Positions 23,961 to 35,518 of a DNA stretch of 64,000 nucleotides are shown in pieces. The DNA comes from Eunapius fragilis (taxonomy: Eukaryota > Porifera > Demospongiae > Spongillida > Spongillidae): assembly GCA_963681505.1 (NCBI GenBank), contig OY811993.1, positions 772,562 through 836,561 on the forward strand, in the 5' to 3' direction. Position 1 is the first letter of the stretch; each line of letters opens with the position of its first letter. The notes under the pieces are model-generated. The model was not told the DNA's origin. It ran no database searches and saw only the letters and a list, made by a program, of their open reading frames with translations. Made by a program: the position numbers and the translations under genes.

Positions 23961-24356
23961 CACACTGTACACTACCAATGGCCAGTGATAGCTACATTGT
24001 ATGTAGGAATCACCTGTGTTCTTCATTGTGGCTCCATCTGTTGTGATGGTTACTGAAAATGCCTGCATGTGCAAGACTTTTCTTTAGCTGCACGGAAGGT
24101 AATTATTATTAGAATCAGTTCAATATCTGATAACCTACCAGGCCTTTCACCTCCTCATATTCTGTGGCAGTACAAGAACCTCGTGCGTGAGATTTTTGAA
24201 TAAACTCCCCTCACAATGGCATCCACTAATAGGTCATTTGCTTCCTTCACGCTTTACTCGCTAAAGTTAGGTGGCAAGCCAAAACATATCTCGGGGCTGC
24301 CTATGAGAGGTTTTGAAAGTTCTGGCCTGAAAAATCGTGCACCACACATCACCAAG

Positions 24357-24648
24357 CAGAGGCGGATCCAGGGGGGGGGGGGGGGGGGGGGGGCTATGGG
24401 GGCTGTAGCCCCCCCCCTTTCGGATAAGTAACGAAAATAATTACGACTAATTAACTGCATGTATATACGCGCTCACTGCATGTATTTTTATAATGCTATA
24501 CCTGTATTAACTTAGCTTATGCGCACAAAGTGAAGCATCGTTCCTACTTGAACCGAAATGGTATTTAATTAGTGCCCCATGCACAGATTTAGATTACAAC
24601 TTTTTTATAATAAGCCCCCCCCTTTCAAAAATCCTGGATCCGCCCCTG
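24357..24648. mobile_element. TIR element (292 bp), hAT-like ends, 5-bp target duplication
   Basis: Ends are CAGAGGCGGATCCAGG and, reversed, CAGGGGCGGATCCAGG. CCAAG precedes (24352-24356) and follows (24649-24653) the element. A G23 run adjoins the left TIR. CAG..CTG ends with a 5-bp duplication fit a small hAT-type subgroup; non-coding and probably non-autonomous. Confidence 0.8.
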
Positions 24649-24739
24649 CCAAGAAGGAATAACAGCAAACTAATTTGACGACTTATAGCAAGCACAGTTT
24701 CTTTTGGATGTGTTGTTCTGCGTGCACGTGACACAACGT

Positions 24740-25660
24740 TATGACACAGCTTACTTGGCGGGAGGGGAATCTTTCCTTTGCAGCAGGCTGCCGTTCTATT
24801 GTAAAGTGCTTCCACTCACAGCTTTGCGCATTCCTTGTGGTCGTACTGCTACATGTACAACACTCACTATCCACACTCCATTCAGACATTGTTATTTTAA
24901 GTAAAATTAGTGAGTGTCGCTATGAATAAAAGCGGTATCGCACGGTTGTTTCGTTCCTGAAAAGTGGGCAAAAAGCCCTACGCCTCCTAACGAAAATTTT
25001 TCCGTAGCAACGGGGCTAATTACGTCCTTAGCGACAACCTATTCAGAAAACGAAGCCTTTTTGGCAAAAGGTGTTTAGTCTTTTAGTCTGGGCTATTGAG
25101 TGTTTGTTTCTACTGAACTTCACGCACTGAACTACTTGAAAGACAGGCACTACCGTTCTACTGGAAGCATGCTATTAGCTCGCTAATACGGTGGGTGTTT
25201 TTGGAGTGGGGGAGATAAACCGTGCTCTACTAAAGTTTCCGCCCTTATAAGGTCCACTGAAATTTTTATAATATGACCGCGGTAGGTTTTCCAGTTAGTT
25301 TTTATTTAGAGCTCGTGGTGCCGCGATTTTTAACGGAATATTTTAGTCTTTGGAATATTGCTTATTATCGCTGTTCTGACGCCATTTTATTATTCAAGTC
25401 TGTTGTGACTCGCATACGTTTCTGCCTCTGACAGTCGCAAAAGGTTTCAGCGTCCACCCAAACCACTTTGGGCTTGGTGAGGGGCTAAAGGGGCCTTAGT
25501 AGGGTATGGGTGAGAGCTGTAAGCTTCAGAAGCTATTACAAGTTACACAATAACATGTGCTACCAAAGTCATGACCTTGGTTGTGGACCTGCAAGCGTCC
25601 ATATCTTGATCATGAGCTTGCACAGTGATAAGATAACTGTGTTATAAGAATAGTTCTGGT
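24740..25660. other. No supported gene
   Basis: CpG-containing sequence that differs in texture from the AT-rich surroundings, with short open frames only. I cannot assign a promoter or RNA gene. Confidence 0.3.
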
Positions 25661-25764
25661 GTTGAGTGTGAAAATGGTGGTCTGGTCCCCCCCCCCCAAA
25701 TGCAAAAAAAAAAGTGTAATTGAGATTATGGTTATCCAGCAATGCCTACTGTATGAAAGAGGAG

Positions 25765-26140
25765 ATAGAATTATTATACTGGCATGTCCATATAGTGGTC
25801 AGTATAAAAATACACATGACTGGTATAAATGAGTGCTCTGGCATTTTGATAGATAGTAGTGTACATAGACTGAATGGTTATGCTGGCATGTCTGTGCTTG
25901 GAATAAATAGGGAGAGTTCTTTACAGGCATGCCTAAGAGTGGTATGAAGAGTTAGAGAGAACATGCTACATGGCATGTCTGTGATAGGAATAACATAGGC
26001 AGCAAACCTGACCTGGTGAGTGGTATAAATAGGAAGAGTGCTTATAAAGGCATGCCTAAGAATGGGCAGAATGGTTTGTGTACGATTGCACGAAAGGATG
26101 CTTATACTGGATGGCCTATAAGGCTAGTGTTACATTGATC
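25765..26140. repeat. Degenerate tandem repeat
   Basis: Loosely repeated blocks such as GGCATGCCTAAGAGTGGTAT, TGGCATGTCTGTG and GGTATAAATAGG..GAGTGCTT recur at irregular 40-90-bp intervals. Old, strongly diverged minisatellite. Confidence 0.5.
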
Positions 26141-26555
26141 AAGTATGTGCCGTGCAACATACATTTCTATTGGCTGCATGCATGTTGTATATATAGCAGC
26201 AGGTTCAAGCAAAATAGGACAATGGCACAAAGAAACCACCAATGATGAAGGTACTGGTTAAACAAAGGTGGAGCTGTCCTTTTATTATGGTATGATATCT
26301 TGGGAGGGGAACAATATGTTATAGAAACATCAAGAGTTCACACTGACTCATACCAACACTGAGGTATGCATGTACCATTTTACAACTGCCTATGGCATAC
26401 AAAACTGTTATAAGAGGATCTCTTTTAACAAGTCATCAAACGAGCAGCAGTTGTATAGAGCTTTGAATTCCTTTTTTTTAACCCCACATATGATTCCAAA
26501 GCCTCTGAACTATGTGCGCGGAGCGAATTATTCATGATTTAGGTCGTATGTTATT

Positions 26556-26792
26556 TTGATTTATACCAGCGGACAGGAGACGCGGCACCACAGGATAAAG
26601 ATACGGACTTACGAGGATAGGATGATACTACTTGATTCTTTTGTTTTGAAGAGGACTTATAAGGGCGGAAAAAGAGTTACAAAGCCCCGACTGAAAGGAT
26701 TATTTCGCGCCAATTTGGAACCTTCGTATGCGCGTAAGAAAAAACAGCCCAGTAGCAGATGCTCCAGCATGCGTAGAACTAAAGTTAAATAG
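26556..26792 (+). other. Short basic open frame, unidentified
   Basis: Seventy-eight codons, rich in Lys and Arg (e.g. KRTYKGGKRVTKPRLKGLF). Could be an exon or chance. No splice context or homolog recognised. Confidence 0.2.
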
Positions 26793-27276
26793 AAGGATAG
26801 TTGTAGCAATATTCAGTCCCTTTTTCAAATGCACATGCCATACGATGGCTGTAGAAATGTTATCGTCGAAATTTTAATGAGTTTTCCAAGGGTAGCCATG
26901 TTGGATGAACCGTAAATATCATAGTGTGTTCTAATTATATACTTAATGCCCATGCGAAACAGCCGTGATCGTCGAGCCTCGCCGATACCTAATTATTAAA
27001 CATCGCCGATTATCGATACCGGATGCGATACAGGATATGCATCGACGATCCCGAGATCGTTTCCGGATCACGGCAACACTGCTCGTGATAACTCCATTTT
27101 GCGAGTAAACAAACGCAAGGCCGGCAGTATCATTATGTTAAGCAGTGTTGTGCGCATGATATAATAAAAAAGCGTTAGCGGCTGGGGCTCCGCTTTCATG
27201 AATATTAATTAGCAACCCCCCCTTTTCTGAAATATCCTGGAACCCCCCTGATCATGAAGTTAAATCAATAACAAAC

Positions 27277-28979
27277 AATTTGGGCTCTGCATAATGAAAT
27301 GCCAAATTCAGCTAACAGTACTAGCTGAAACACCTGTCGGCTGCAACACTATATTTATTTGTGATTTGTACGCAATCCATGACCACTGGATTTCTGCGAT
27401 GGCTTCTTTCCAGCATTTTGTTTGTGCATAGTATGGAAAAAGAAGGTTCTTTTGTAGATGTTATGTATTAGCAGGTGGGATGTTTATAGCCTTCAATAAG
27501 TTATGAAAGTGGGCATTTTGCTCCTTTTCAGACCACTTCATCCTCCTGTAAAAAGGAAAAGGTAATTATAGACCACTTTAAATAAAAAATGATATAAATA
27601 TGAATTTCAACTGATACAACAAATCTTTTATGAAACTGAAGCCGGTAGCATCCTATAGTTTCCTGTTCCATATGCTGCTTGTCTGAGATCTATCAACCCG
27701 GCTTCTTTTTACAACCTCAGTTGTACAACCTTGACAACTTTGAAACCATTTCATGCATCACTACAGGCTTCCAATCAAAATCAGCTTTAAAGACACTGTT
27801 TATTGACTCACAGTTATTATTAGTCCACATTGGTTGTAATCTGGACACAAAATATTTTTTAAAATGTTGGATACCTTCCCATCAAGTCTGATAACAATAG
27901 TTCTTCTGTTCTTGTTTCAAAACTAAAACTACTGTCAGTGTTAGTCAAACCATCTGAGCCAAACAAAAGGTACTGCGATCTGTTTTAGCCATTGACTTTG
28001 TCAGTGAGATATTTGATGATATTTTCACGAAGATGCTTTGTGCACAAATATGATATGATAGGCATATCGATGACTGTTGCCAATGCCTGCATGGTCCAAG
28101 TACAAGACCAACTTTCTTTTTTAGCACAATCAACTGTTGCATTTAAGTAGCTTGGACTGACAGTAAGTAAGTCTGACATTGTACTGTACATTTGTGATCT
28201 GTGTATCATTTCCAGTGCAGTTCGCACTCTGAGTTCCACAGCCTTTGATTCATCGCCAAACACACATGCACTGTTAAAAAGACAGTTACCATTGTAGTGG
28301 AGTGCTAATCTTTCTTCATCTTCCCGTCAACGGCTGGAATAATAAAGATTTCCAGGAAATGAGATTCGATAGCAGCATATCTATACAAGACCTCAAGATC
28401 CAGTGCTGCTTTGCTATAATGAGCTAATGTGAAATCAAAGCTCCAATACCATTTTCCCTACACAGAAAGCAGTGATAAAGAACTCTTGAAGACAGACCCA
28501 AAACCTATCGACATCGTGCTCGTTAATGAGTGTAAAACTTAAACGGAAAAATAGAATGTTACTGACGAAGCGTCGATTTACCTCTCCTTCACTCTCCGTA
28601 AGCCCATCACATCCATAATAACCCAACATCTACAACAGTCCGGCAACGCTTTCTTCTCGGCATGCCTAGCTCGTGGCAAATGTTGTTAATAAATCATGAT
28701 TGATATCAATAATCGAGCGATTAGACAACTTTTTAAAAACGATGTCCGGTCTAGAATGGTATTGAAGTGTCTTTGTGGATGTCAATTGAATATAGACGTG
28801 TAGCTGAATGTCTTTATGCAAATTGTTATATGTCAGGTAGCGAGCATTTTCAGTGTCTTTGTGTTTCTTAATTGGTAGCATCTTCACGTGTCTTTGTGCT
28901 TTCTGGTTTGTCTTTGGGCAGTAAAAAGACGCGCCCACTGCATGCAGCTTCATTCTCCCGGTATTTTAATTCACTGAGG
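27277..28979. mobile_element. Duplicated element, copy 1 (left TIR missing)
   Basis: About 1.5 kb is repeated in the same orientation at 56300-57775, starting at AACAATTTGGGCTCTGCATA. Copy 1 keeps the right terminal repeat (28697-28935, ending GCAGTAAAAAGACGCGCCC) but lacks the ~260-bp left terminal repeat present at copy 2. It holds about 250 bp (roughly 28100-28350) absent from copy 2, including most of the coding remnant below. Confidence 0.75.
27985..28263 (-). pseudogene. Vertnin/OTU-like coding fragment inside duplicated element
   Basis: The minus-strand frame starts MFGDESKAVELRVRTALEMI and later has ESWSCTWTMQALATVIDMPI before IISYLCTKHLRENI. The GDE...ELR.R...E....... and W....ALA.V...PI patterns are shared by vertnin and by OTU-like proteins encoded by animal transposons. 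The N-terminal part is absent and frames to either side are broken. Related sequence at 56973-57266 keeps only the second half. Family call is by motif memory only. Confidence 0.4.
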
Positions 28980-28984
28980 TGCTG

Positions 28985-29060
28985 GTGCATGAGTATCATT
29001 ACTGTGCGCGTGTTTAGTGCATGAGTGTGCGTGTTAAATGCATGAGTGCGAGTGCATGAT
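28985..29060. repeat. GTGTTTAGTGCATGAGTGCG-type minisatellite, short
   Basis: Two to three units of a ~24-bp repeat follow copy 1 of the duplicated element; the same unit is expanded at 58085-58245 after copy 2. Confidence 0.65.
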
Positions 29061-29194
29061 TATTGTGCGTGTTAATATGGAATATTATTCGTGCCAAAAT
29101 TATCGCAACGTCCTTATTATGGTGTGGAATCCGTGCCAAAAATCACACATGGTTTTGGTTGGCCACACATGGTGTAGAAAAGACAGGATGCATG

Positions 29195-29285
29195 CGACAA
29201 TGTTTCTCTTTGTGCGACAAAGTTTCACCTTGCGTGACAAAGTTTCGGCTTGCGCGACAAAGTTTCAGAATGGGTGACAAGCGGT
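29195..29285. repeat. 21-22-bp tandem repeat, about 4-5 units
   Basis: Unit close to GCGACAAAGTTTCRSCTTGC. Each copy has a few differences. Confidence 0.75.
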
Positions 29286-29684
29286 ATATATAGTATATTT
29301 CGATTTGCCACTTTTCTTCCCGTCACGCATACACAACAACCCTTTTTACACAGTGTATTCACGATCAACTTTCACCGTACTATTGGGTCCATATATGAAT
29401 CTCACTCAACTCACGCTATTAAATATTCATTAGCAGCAACACGCAAGAGGTGGATCTGCTGTTTGTTGTGGGATGAATTGCTATTAAAATGGCTGCCGCA
29501 ATAAGCTGCTTATAAGTCCGACATAAAAGCGCAGAAAAATCAAAACTGAACACAAATTGAAGTGACATCGGCTGGCTTTGAAGACGTGCAGAGGCCTATA
29601 CCTATATAGCTCCAAAAAATCAAGGACCGGAAATGTAAGATGCATATGGCGATATTCGTACAGCCGATTAATTTTTGTCTTCAC

Positions 29685-29770
29685 GATGGAAGGTCAAGCA
29701 GAAAAAAACAGACGGGATCTATCAGCGGGATACGTGGCCAGGTTGCAGATGTTAGTGTACATGTCTGTGT
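29685..29770 (+). other. Possible first exon of the R-SNARE gene
   Basis: An ATG at 29685 opens MEGQAEKNRRDLSAGYVARL. The NRR..L........ spacing and position 530 nt upstream of the SNARE-motif exon would suit an R-SNARE N-terminus, which is short and variable. A donor giving the right phase would be GTGTAC after ..CAGATGTTA, which is weak. Held as a possibility only. Confidence 0.25.
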
Positions 29771-30296
29771 GTCGTGATGCCTGCTGCTCGTAGGTATGGT
29801 CATGTCTAGAGAAGCTTAAGACAGGTAGCGAATGAAGAGGTGAATCTATGTTCATGTTCGCGTTTTAATCGTAAGCCTCTGTTCGTGACGCAATGTGAGA
29901 TTTTCATTCATATTGAATCATTGATGTACACTGATATTCTCATACCTACCAACGTGGTACAATGAACTAAATAATGATGGAATGATGTCATGGATAGAAA
30001 AGGTCCATTCATCTGTATAGCAAACAACGCATGGAGTTTTTACAGCATCTTACTCGATCTGTCAGTTAAGAATAAGAAATCAATCATAAATAAATTCTTA
30101 TATATTCTGCAATATTGATGTGATGGTACATATTTAATGACCTGCATGACCCCAATCCTCCACCCGCAACTCTCCAAGCTCTTTCGTGGTGCATGAAATA
30201 CAGTGGAGAAAATGATGTCATCTCCTATACACTATGCATGGTGGTCACAAACTAGATAAATGGTATAAGGCAAAGTCCTGTCTTATACACATGCAG

Positions 30297-30375
30297 GTAA
30301 AAGGAGTGATGAGGCAGAACATAGAGAAGGTGGCACAGCGTGGTGAGAAGTTGGAAGACCTAGGAGAGAGAGCAG
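30297..30375 (+). CDS. R-SNARE (VAMP/synaptobrevin-like), SNARE-motif exon 1
   Basis: The exon follows an ATGCAG acceptor and ends before a consensus GTGAGG donor (79 nt, exit phase 1). It encodes VKGVMRQNIEKVAQRGEKLE then DLGERA, the first half of a vesicle-type SNARE helix. The Arg in AQRGEKL sits at the ionic zero-layer position that defines R-SNAREs (compare the conserved ..M..N...V..R...L pattern). R-SNAREs sit on vesicles by a C-terminal membrane segment and pair with Q-SNAREs in membrane fusion. RGE rather than RDQ is closer to the VAMP4/7/8 type than to neuronal VAMP1-3. The next exon is at 30787. The N-terminal and membrane-anchor exons were not securely found. Confidence 0.65.
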
Positions 30376-30786
30376 GTGAGGGCCAAGAAGTATTTCACTG
30401 TGCTGATATAAATGCATATTAGCACTCAAAAAATTACAATTATCAATGAATATACCTGGAGTGCACCTTAGTGGAAATTTTGGTCCTAGAACTTAAGACT
30501 AACAAGTTTGGTCCAGGTCTGGTTCTCATTACACATGCATGCACCATGTGTCCAATCAAAGCATCAAATCAGAGCTGGACGGAGGATGTTCATACCTTGA
30601 GAGACATCAAATTGCCATATCATGAAGTTTTTAGTATCAGGAAATGGAGCACTGCTCTACAGGTAGAAAAATTACAATCAATGGGCAAAATAGAATATTT
30701 TGAATTCACAGTGTTAATATATAAACCATTTGTGTGGAGGCATTAAATCATCTGTGAATATCATGGATTAATCTCTGTATATGTAG

Positions 30787-30836
30787 GCTTGCTGCACGAA
30801 GATGCAGGCGGACTTGATACATCCTCTGCAAGACTG
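30787..30836 (+). CDS. R-SNARE (VAMP-like), SNARE-motif exon 2
   Basis: Fifty nt between a TATGTAG acceptor and a GTAGTG donor; entry phase matches the previous exon. It encodes LLHEDAGGLDTSSARL, which lines up without gaps with the second half of the VAMP SNARE helix (..L...A..F.TSA.KL). Together the two exons give 43 residues with the heptad spacing kept. The expected following exon (aromatic WW-type juxtamembrane stretch and one transmembrane helix) was sought up to 36 kb; candidates with WW at 33046 and 35005 are not convincing. If the anchor lies farther right, the large minisatellites at 31.7-34.6 kb would be intronic. Confidence 0.6.
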
Positions 30837-31717
30837 GTAGTGAGTCAACTGACGACTTTCCTTATGCATGCTACTCTGCTATGTGATGGAAAAGATATAT
30901 TTTTTGGCATCCCAACTATGACCATTTGTACACAAATTGAAAGAGAGCATTTTTATAATGGATTTGCGGCAACATCCCTTCAGATTTTATTCAATTCATG
31001 CACGCTACTAAGACATCCTATTGTAACCATGCTATATGCACTATTTCATTTTCAAATTCATATTGGCTCATGTGGATTTTGCTAAATTTGAGTAGGACAG
31101 AATTCATACTGTAGCATTGCAATGATTACTGTGATGGTGGTCAGTTGAAATGAAGTTAAAGTGTTTTTCATATAGCAGCTTACTGACTTCCAATTCTATA
31201 AAGTGATTTTTAATTAATTTAAGAACCTTGTTGGTCGAAGTGGACAGTTGGTGATATCTTGAAAAGTGGTGCCTGAGTCATCACATTAGTGTAACCGGTT
31301 ATCTATCTTCAATTTGTTTGAAAAAGACAGGCTGGAAGCATGTTTGCACCTACAGGATTACCAACAGCTCATAGCGCTATGCGTTGTTTTTACTAGCGCA
31401 GGCTTAATTTTTGGTGCTATATGTAAGTAATATATATGGAAAATGCTTTAACTTCCTGTCAACTGAATCATCATCACAGTAAAACACTATGGGATACATT
31501 ACTCTAAATGTAAGGCAATTACATAAGTACTAATATATTTAGTTACTTGCACAGCTACTATTCTCAATTGACCACCTAACGATAATCAATTAAGCACTGA
31601 GGGGTGTTAAATATTTTCCTTTTCTGCTGTGAGCCAGCTTTGCTTTCTTAAACTGTACAATACAAAATGTGCTTCACAGTTAGGTTCAATGTTATATGTA
31701 TTAATTCCTTGTATCAA

Positions 31718-32565
31718 GGGGTCATGTCCCTAGTATACTAGCAGGAAGTGGTCATGTCCCTAGTACACTAGCAGGAAGTGGTCATGTCCCTAGTATACTA
31801 GCAGGAAGTGGTCATGTCCCTAGTATACTAGCAGGAAGTGGTCATGTCCCTAGTATACTAGCAGGAAGTGGTCATGTCCCTAGTATACTAGCAGGAAGGG
31901 GTCATGTCCCTAGTATACTAGCAGGAAGTGGTCATGTCCCTAGTATACTAGCAGGAAGTGGTCATGTCCCTAGTATACTAGCAGGAAGTGGTCATGTCCC
32001 TAGTATACTAGCAGGAAGTGGTCATGTCCCTAGTACACTAGCAGGAAGTGGTCATGTCCCTAGTATACTAGCAGGAAGTGGTCATGTCTCTAGTATACTA
32101 GCAGGAAGTGGTCATGTCCCTAGTATACTAGCAGGAAGTGGTCATGTCCCTAGTACACTAGCAGGAAGTGGCCATGTCCCTAGTATACTAGCAGGAAGTG
32201 GTCATGTCCCTAGTATACTAGCAGGAAGTGGTCATGTCCCTAGTATACTAGCAGGAAGTGGTCATGTCCCTAGTATACTAGCAGGAAGTGGTCATGTCCC
32301 TAGTACACTAGCAGGAAGTGGTCATGTCCCTAGTATACTAGCAGGAAGTGGTCATGTCCCTAGTATACTAGCAGGAAGTGGTCATGTCCCTAGTATACTA
32401 GCAGGAAGTGGTCATGTCCCTAGTATACTAGCAGGAAGTGGTCATGTCCCTAGTATACTAGCAGGAAGTGGTCATGTCCCTAGTATACTAGCAGGAAGTG
32501 GTCTTGTCCCTAGTATACAAGCAGGAAGTGGTCTTGTCCCTTGTGCATGCACTAGCAGGAAGTGG
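31718..32565. repeat. Minisatellite, 30-bp unit, ~28 copies
   Basis: Unit GTCATGTCCCTAGTATACTA plus GCAGGAAGTG. Copies are nearly identical; the commonest variant has TACACTA instead of TATACTA, recurring at irregular intervals. Terminal units on the right degrade (GTCTTGTCCC...). Unit length is a multiple of three but all frames have stops. Confidence 0.95.
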
Positions 32566-33300
32566 GGTAACTTGCATTTCATGTATTAGTATAGTGCTGG
32601 GTGGGTGGCATTTAAAATTTAATGACTTCAGTTGACCATATAGGAGATGGTTGTTAATTACCTAACCTTGTAGTATGAAATCAAGTATTTTCTCTGCAGA
32701 GAAAGTGGCAATATCAAAAGAATAGAGAAACGTATTCACGTAAGATTTAATACTATTACCATTTTCACTTTCATTACTAACAGTGCTGCATACTTGAGGA
32801 TTTGTGCCTGTTAACATGCATACAGTGAAGTCATTATTGATTTTGAATAACTATACCTTACTAGAATTCTAAGAGTTGTGAAAACTAGACAGCTAAGCTT
32901 TTACCAATATACAGAGCATTCAGGGGAGCCATTGGATTCCTTACAACCATGTGTGTTGGCTAGTTGCATCTTTTCCTGGTCTCTCCTAGATGAAGCTCCG
33001 ACATACAATGAGAAAACTGAAACAGCGCCATTGACCAAAGGTAAACCTTTGTACTGGTGGTTAGCACTCTCAGCTCAGCATAAACCCTGTGCCACGCTGT
33101 TATACATACTCGTACAGTCGTATGCTGCCAATAATCTGGTATGCGTTTAGTCCAATATTCATCCTCTCTCCCGCTTTCATTAGTCCTGTTTGAATTCAAT
33201 TACTGTATATTTCTGATTCTAACATAATTTAGAATCAAATGCTGGAATGTGTCACAGTTACGAGGTTGTGCAAGTTTAAACATGCAGCATTTTTAAAAAT

Positions 33301-34652
33301 TGGGGTGGAGGGGAAGGGGCTTATAAGTGGAGGGGAAGGGGGCTTATAAGTGGAGGGGAAGGGGGCTTATAAGTGGAGGGGAAGGGGGCTTATAAGTGGA
33401 GGGGAAGGGGGTTTATAAGTGGAGGGGAAGGGGGCTTATAAGTAGAGGGGAAGGGGGTTTATAAGTGGAGGGGAAGGGGGCTTATAAGTGGAGGGGAAGG
33501 GGGCTTATAAGTGGAGGGGAAGGGGGTTTATAAGTGGAGGGGAAGGGGGCTTATAAGTAGAGGGGAAGGGGGTTTATAAGTGGAGGGGAAGGGGGCTTAT
33601 AAGTGGAGGGGAAGGGGCTTATAAGTGGAGGGGAAGGGGGCTTATAAGTGGAGGGGAAGGGGGCTTATAAGTGGAGGGGAAGGGGGCTTATAAGTGGAGG
33701 GAAGGGGGTTTATAAGTGGAGGGGAAGGGGGCTTATAAGTGGAGGGGAAGGGGGCTTATAAGTGGAGGGAAGGGGGTTTATAAGTGGAGGGGAAGGGGGC
33801 TTATAAGTAGAGGGGAAGGGGGCTTATAAGTGGAGGGGAAGGGGGCTTATAAGTGGAGGGGAAGGGGGCTCATAAGTGGAGGGGAAGGGAGCTTATAAGT
33901 GGAGGGGAAGGGGGCTTATAAGTGGAGGGGAAGGGGCTTATAAGTGGAGGGGAAGGGGGCTTATAAGTGGAGGGAAGGGGGTTTATAAGTGGAGGGGAAG
34001 GGGGCTTATAAGTGGAGGGAAGGGGGTTTATAAGTGGAGGGGAAGGGGGCTTATAAGTGGAGGGAAGGGGGCGTATAAGTGGAGGGGAAGGGGGCTTATA
34101 AGTGGAGGGGAAGGGGGCTTATAAGTGGAGGGGAAGGGGGCTTATAAGTGGAGGGAAGGGGGCTTATAAGTGGAGGGGAAGGGGACTTATAAGTGGAGGG
34201 GAAGGGGGCTTATAAGTGGAGGGGAAGGGGTTTATAAGTGGAGGGGAAGGGGGCTTATAAGTAGAGGGGAAGGGGGTTTATAAGTGGAGGGGAAGGGGGC
34301 TTATAAGTAGAGGGGAAGGGGGCTTATAAGTGGAGGGAAGGGGGTTTATAAGTGGAGGGGAAGGGGGCTTATAAGTGGAGGGAAGGGGGTTTATAAGTGG
34401 AGGGGAAGGGGGCTTATAAGTAGAGGGGAAGGGGGCTTATAAGTGGAGGGGAAGGGGGTTTATAAGTGGAGGGAAGGGGGCATATAAGTGGAGGGGAAGG
34501 GGGCTTATAAGTGGAGGGGAAGGGGGTTTAGAAGTAGAGGGGAAGGGGGCTTATAAGTAGAGGGGAAGGGGGCTTATAAGTGGAGGGGAAGGGGGCTTAT
34601 AAGTGGAGGGGAAGGGGGCTTATAAGTGGAGGGGAAGGGGACTTATAAGTGA
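33301..34652. repeat. G-rich minisatellite, 22-24-bp unit, ~57 copies
   Basis: Unit GGAGGGGAAGGGGGCTTATA plus AGT, with length variation in the G runs (GGG/GGGG, GGGG/GGGGG) and C/T and G/A variants (TTTATA, AGTAGAGG). The G-strand carries four-G blocks throughout, so quadruplex formation is plausible. Confidence 0.95.
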
Positions 34653-34699
34653 TGTTTACGGTACTTCCATTTGTCTTATAAGCTATGATAATTGATTTC

Positions 34700-35480
34700 A
34701 TCATTTTCGATATTCAGGTGGTGGCAGCGGTAATGAAACAAATGGACGCAAGACAGGGAGAGTGGATCTAAGTATGAGACAGGCTATTGAGTTATTGGTG
34801 AAGATATGGCTTCATGTACACTGCCTCATGCATACCATATAGCTGCAACTATAACAGGTGGTCTGGTTATAATTCAGAGGGAGTGGTGAGAGGGATGGGA
34901 GGAAGTCATGCATTTAGTTTGTGCATATCATTGAAGATTTATATGCACATATCACATTAGTTGTTAATATTTGTGATGCTGCTTCATTTTTTTTTCTGGA
35001 AAAACTGGTGGCTATTATACACAAGGCCTGCATGTTCATGTACTGATGCAGTGATATGTGATATGTTCATAAAATATATCTATTTGCAGCAAAGTACGAC
35101 ACTTCAATCAGGGAAGACCCGAAAGCCACAAATGAAGGTGAAATTAGAACATGCTTACCGTAAACTTGCAATTAGAAGCCGCAGCGTCTAATCGGGACTA
35201 CAAAATTTTGCATGGAAGATTAGGATAATCACCAGAAAAATACCCAAATCGCGATAACAATGGTTGAAGGTTTCACACATGCTTGGATCAACAAACTTTG
35301 CAATCAAAAAAGTCTGGTGAGGCCAGGGTATGTCGTTACGTCGGTGCTATGCTTTTTTGGGAGGAATTCATGTTTATAGTCCCAATTAGAAGCTGCGGCT
35401 TGTACTTGGAGTTTACAGTATGTTAGGCTTGCACACAACTGCAACCAATGCCCAGTTATATTTTAAAGGTCATAGTCAGC
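34700..35480. other. No supported gene
   Basis: An acceptor-like ATATTCAG at about 34718 precedes a short open stretch with Gly/Ser/Arg; not recognised. Open frame 34961-35191 contains an aromatic FFWKNWW but no following membrane segment. Confidence 0.3.
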
Positions 35481-35518
35481 AATCGATCATTTTTGTTTAA
35501 AGTTGCTTCTTTTCATGT

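Noticed and set aside
23781..24074. Gly-rich 97-codon minus-strand frame
   Set aside because: Created by poly-C tracts; no conserved part outside them.
31718..32565. CRISPR-like regular array
   Set aside because: Units are contiguous with no unique spacers, and the genome is eukaryotic.
32878..33150. Membrane-anchor exon of the R-SNARE (contains WW followed by hydrophobic residues)
   Set aside because: No acceptor gives the right phase and the hydrophobic stretch is interrupted by charged or polar residues.
33876..34124. Open frame with repeated Gly-Leu-Ile-Ser-Gly-Gly peptide
   Set aside because: Product of the 23-bp minisatellite where two units happen to stay in frame; it breaks wherever a G run changes length.
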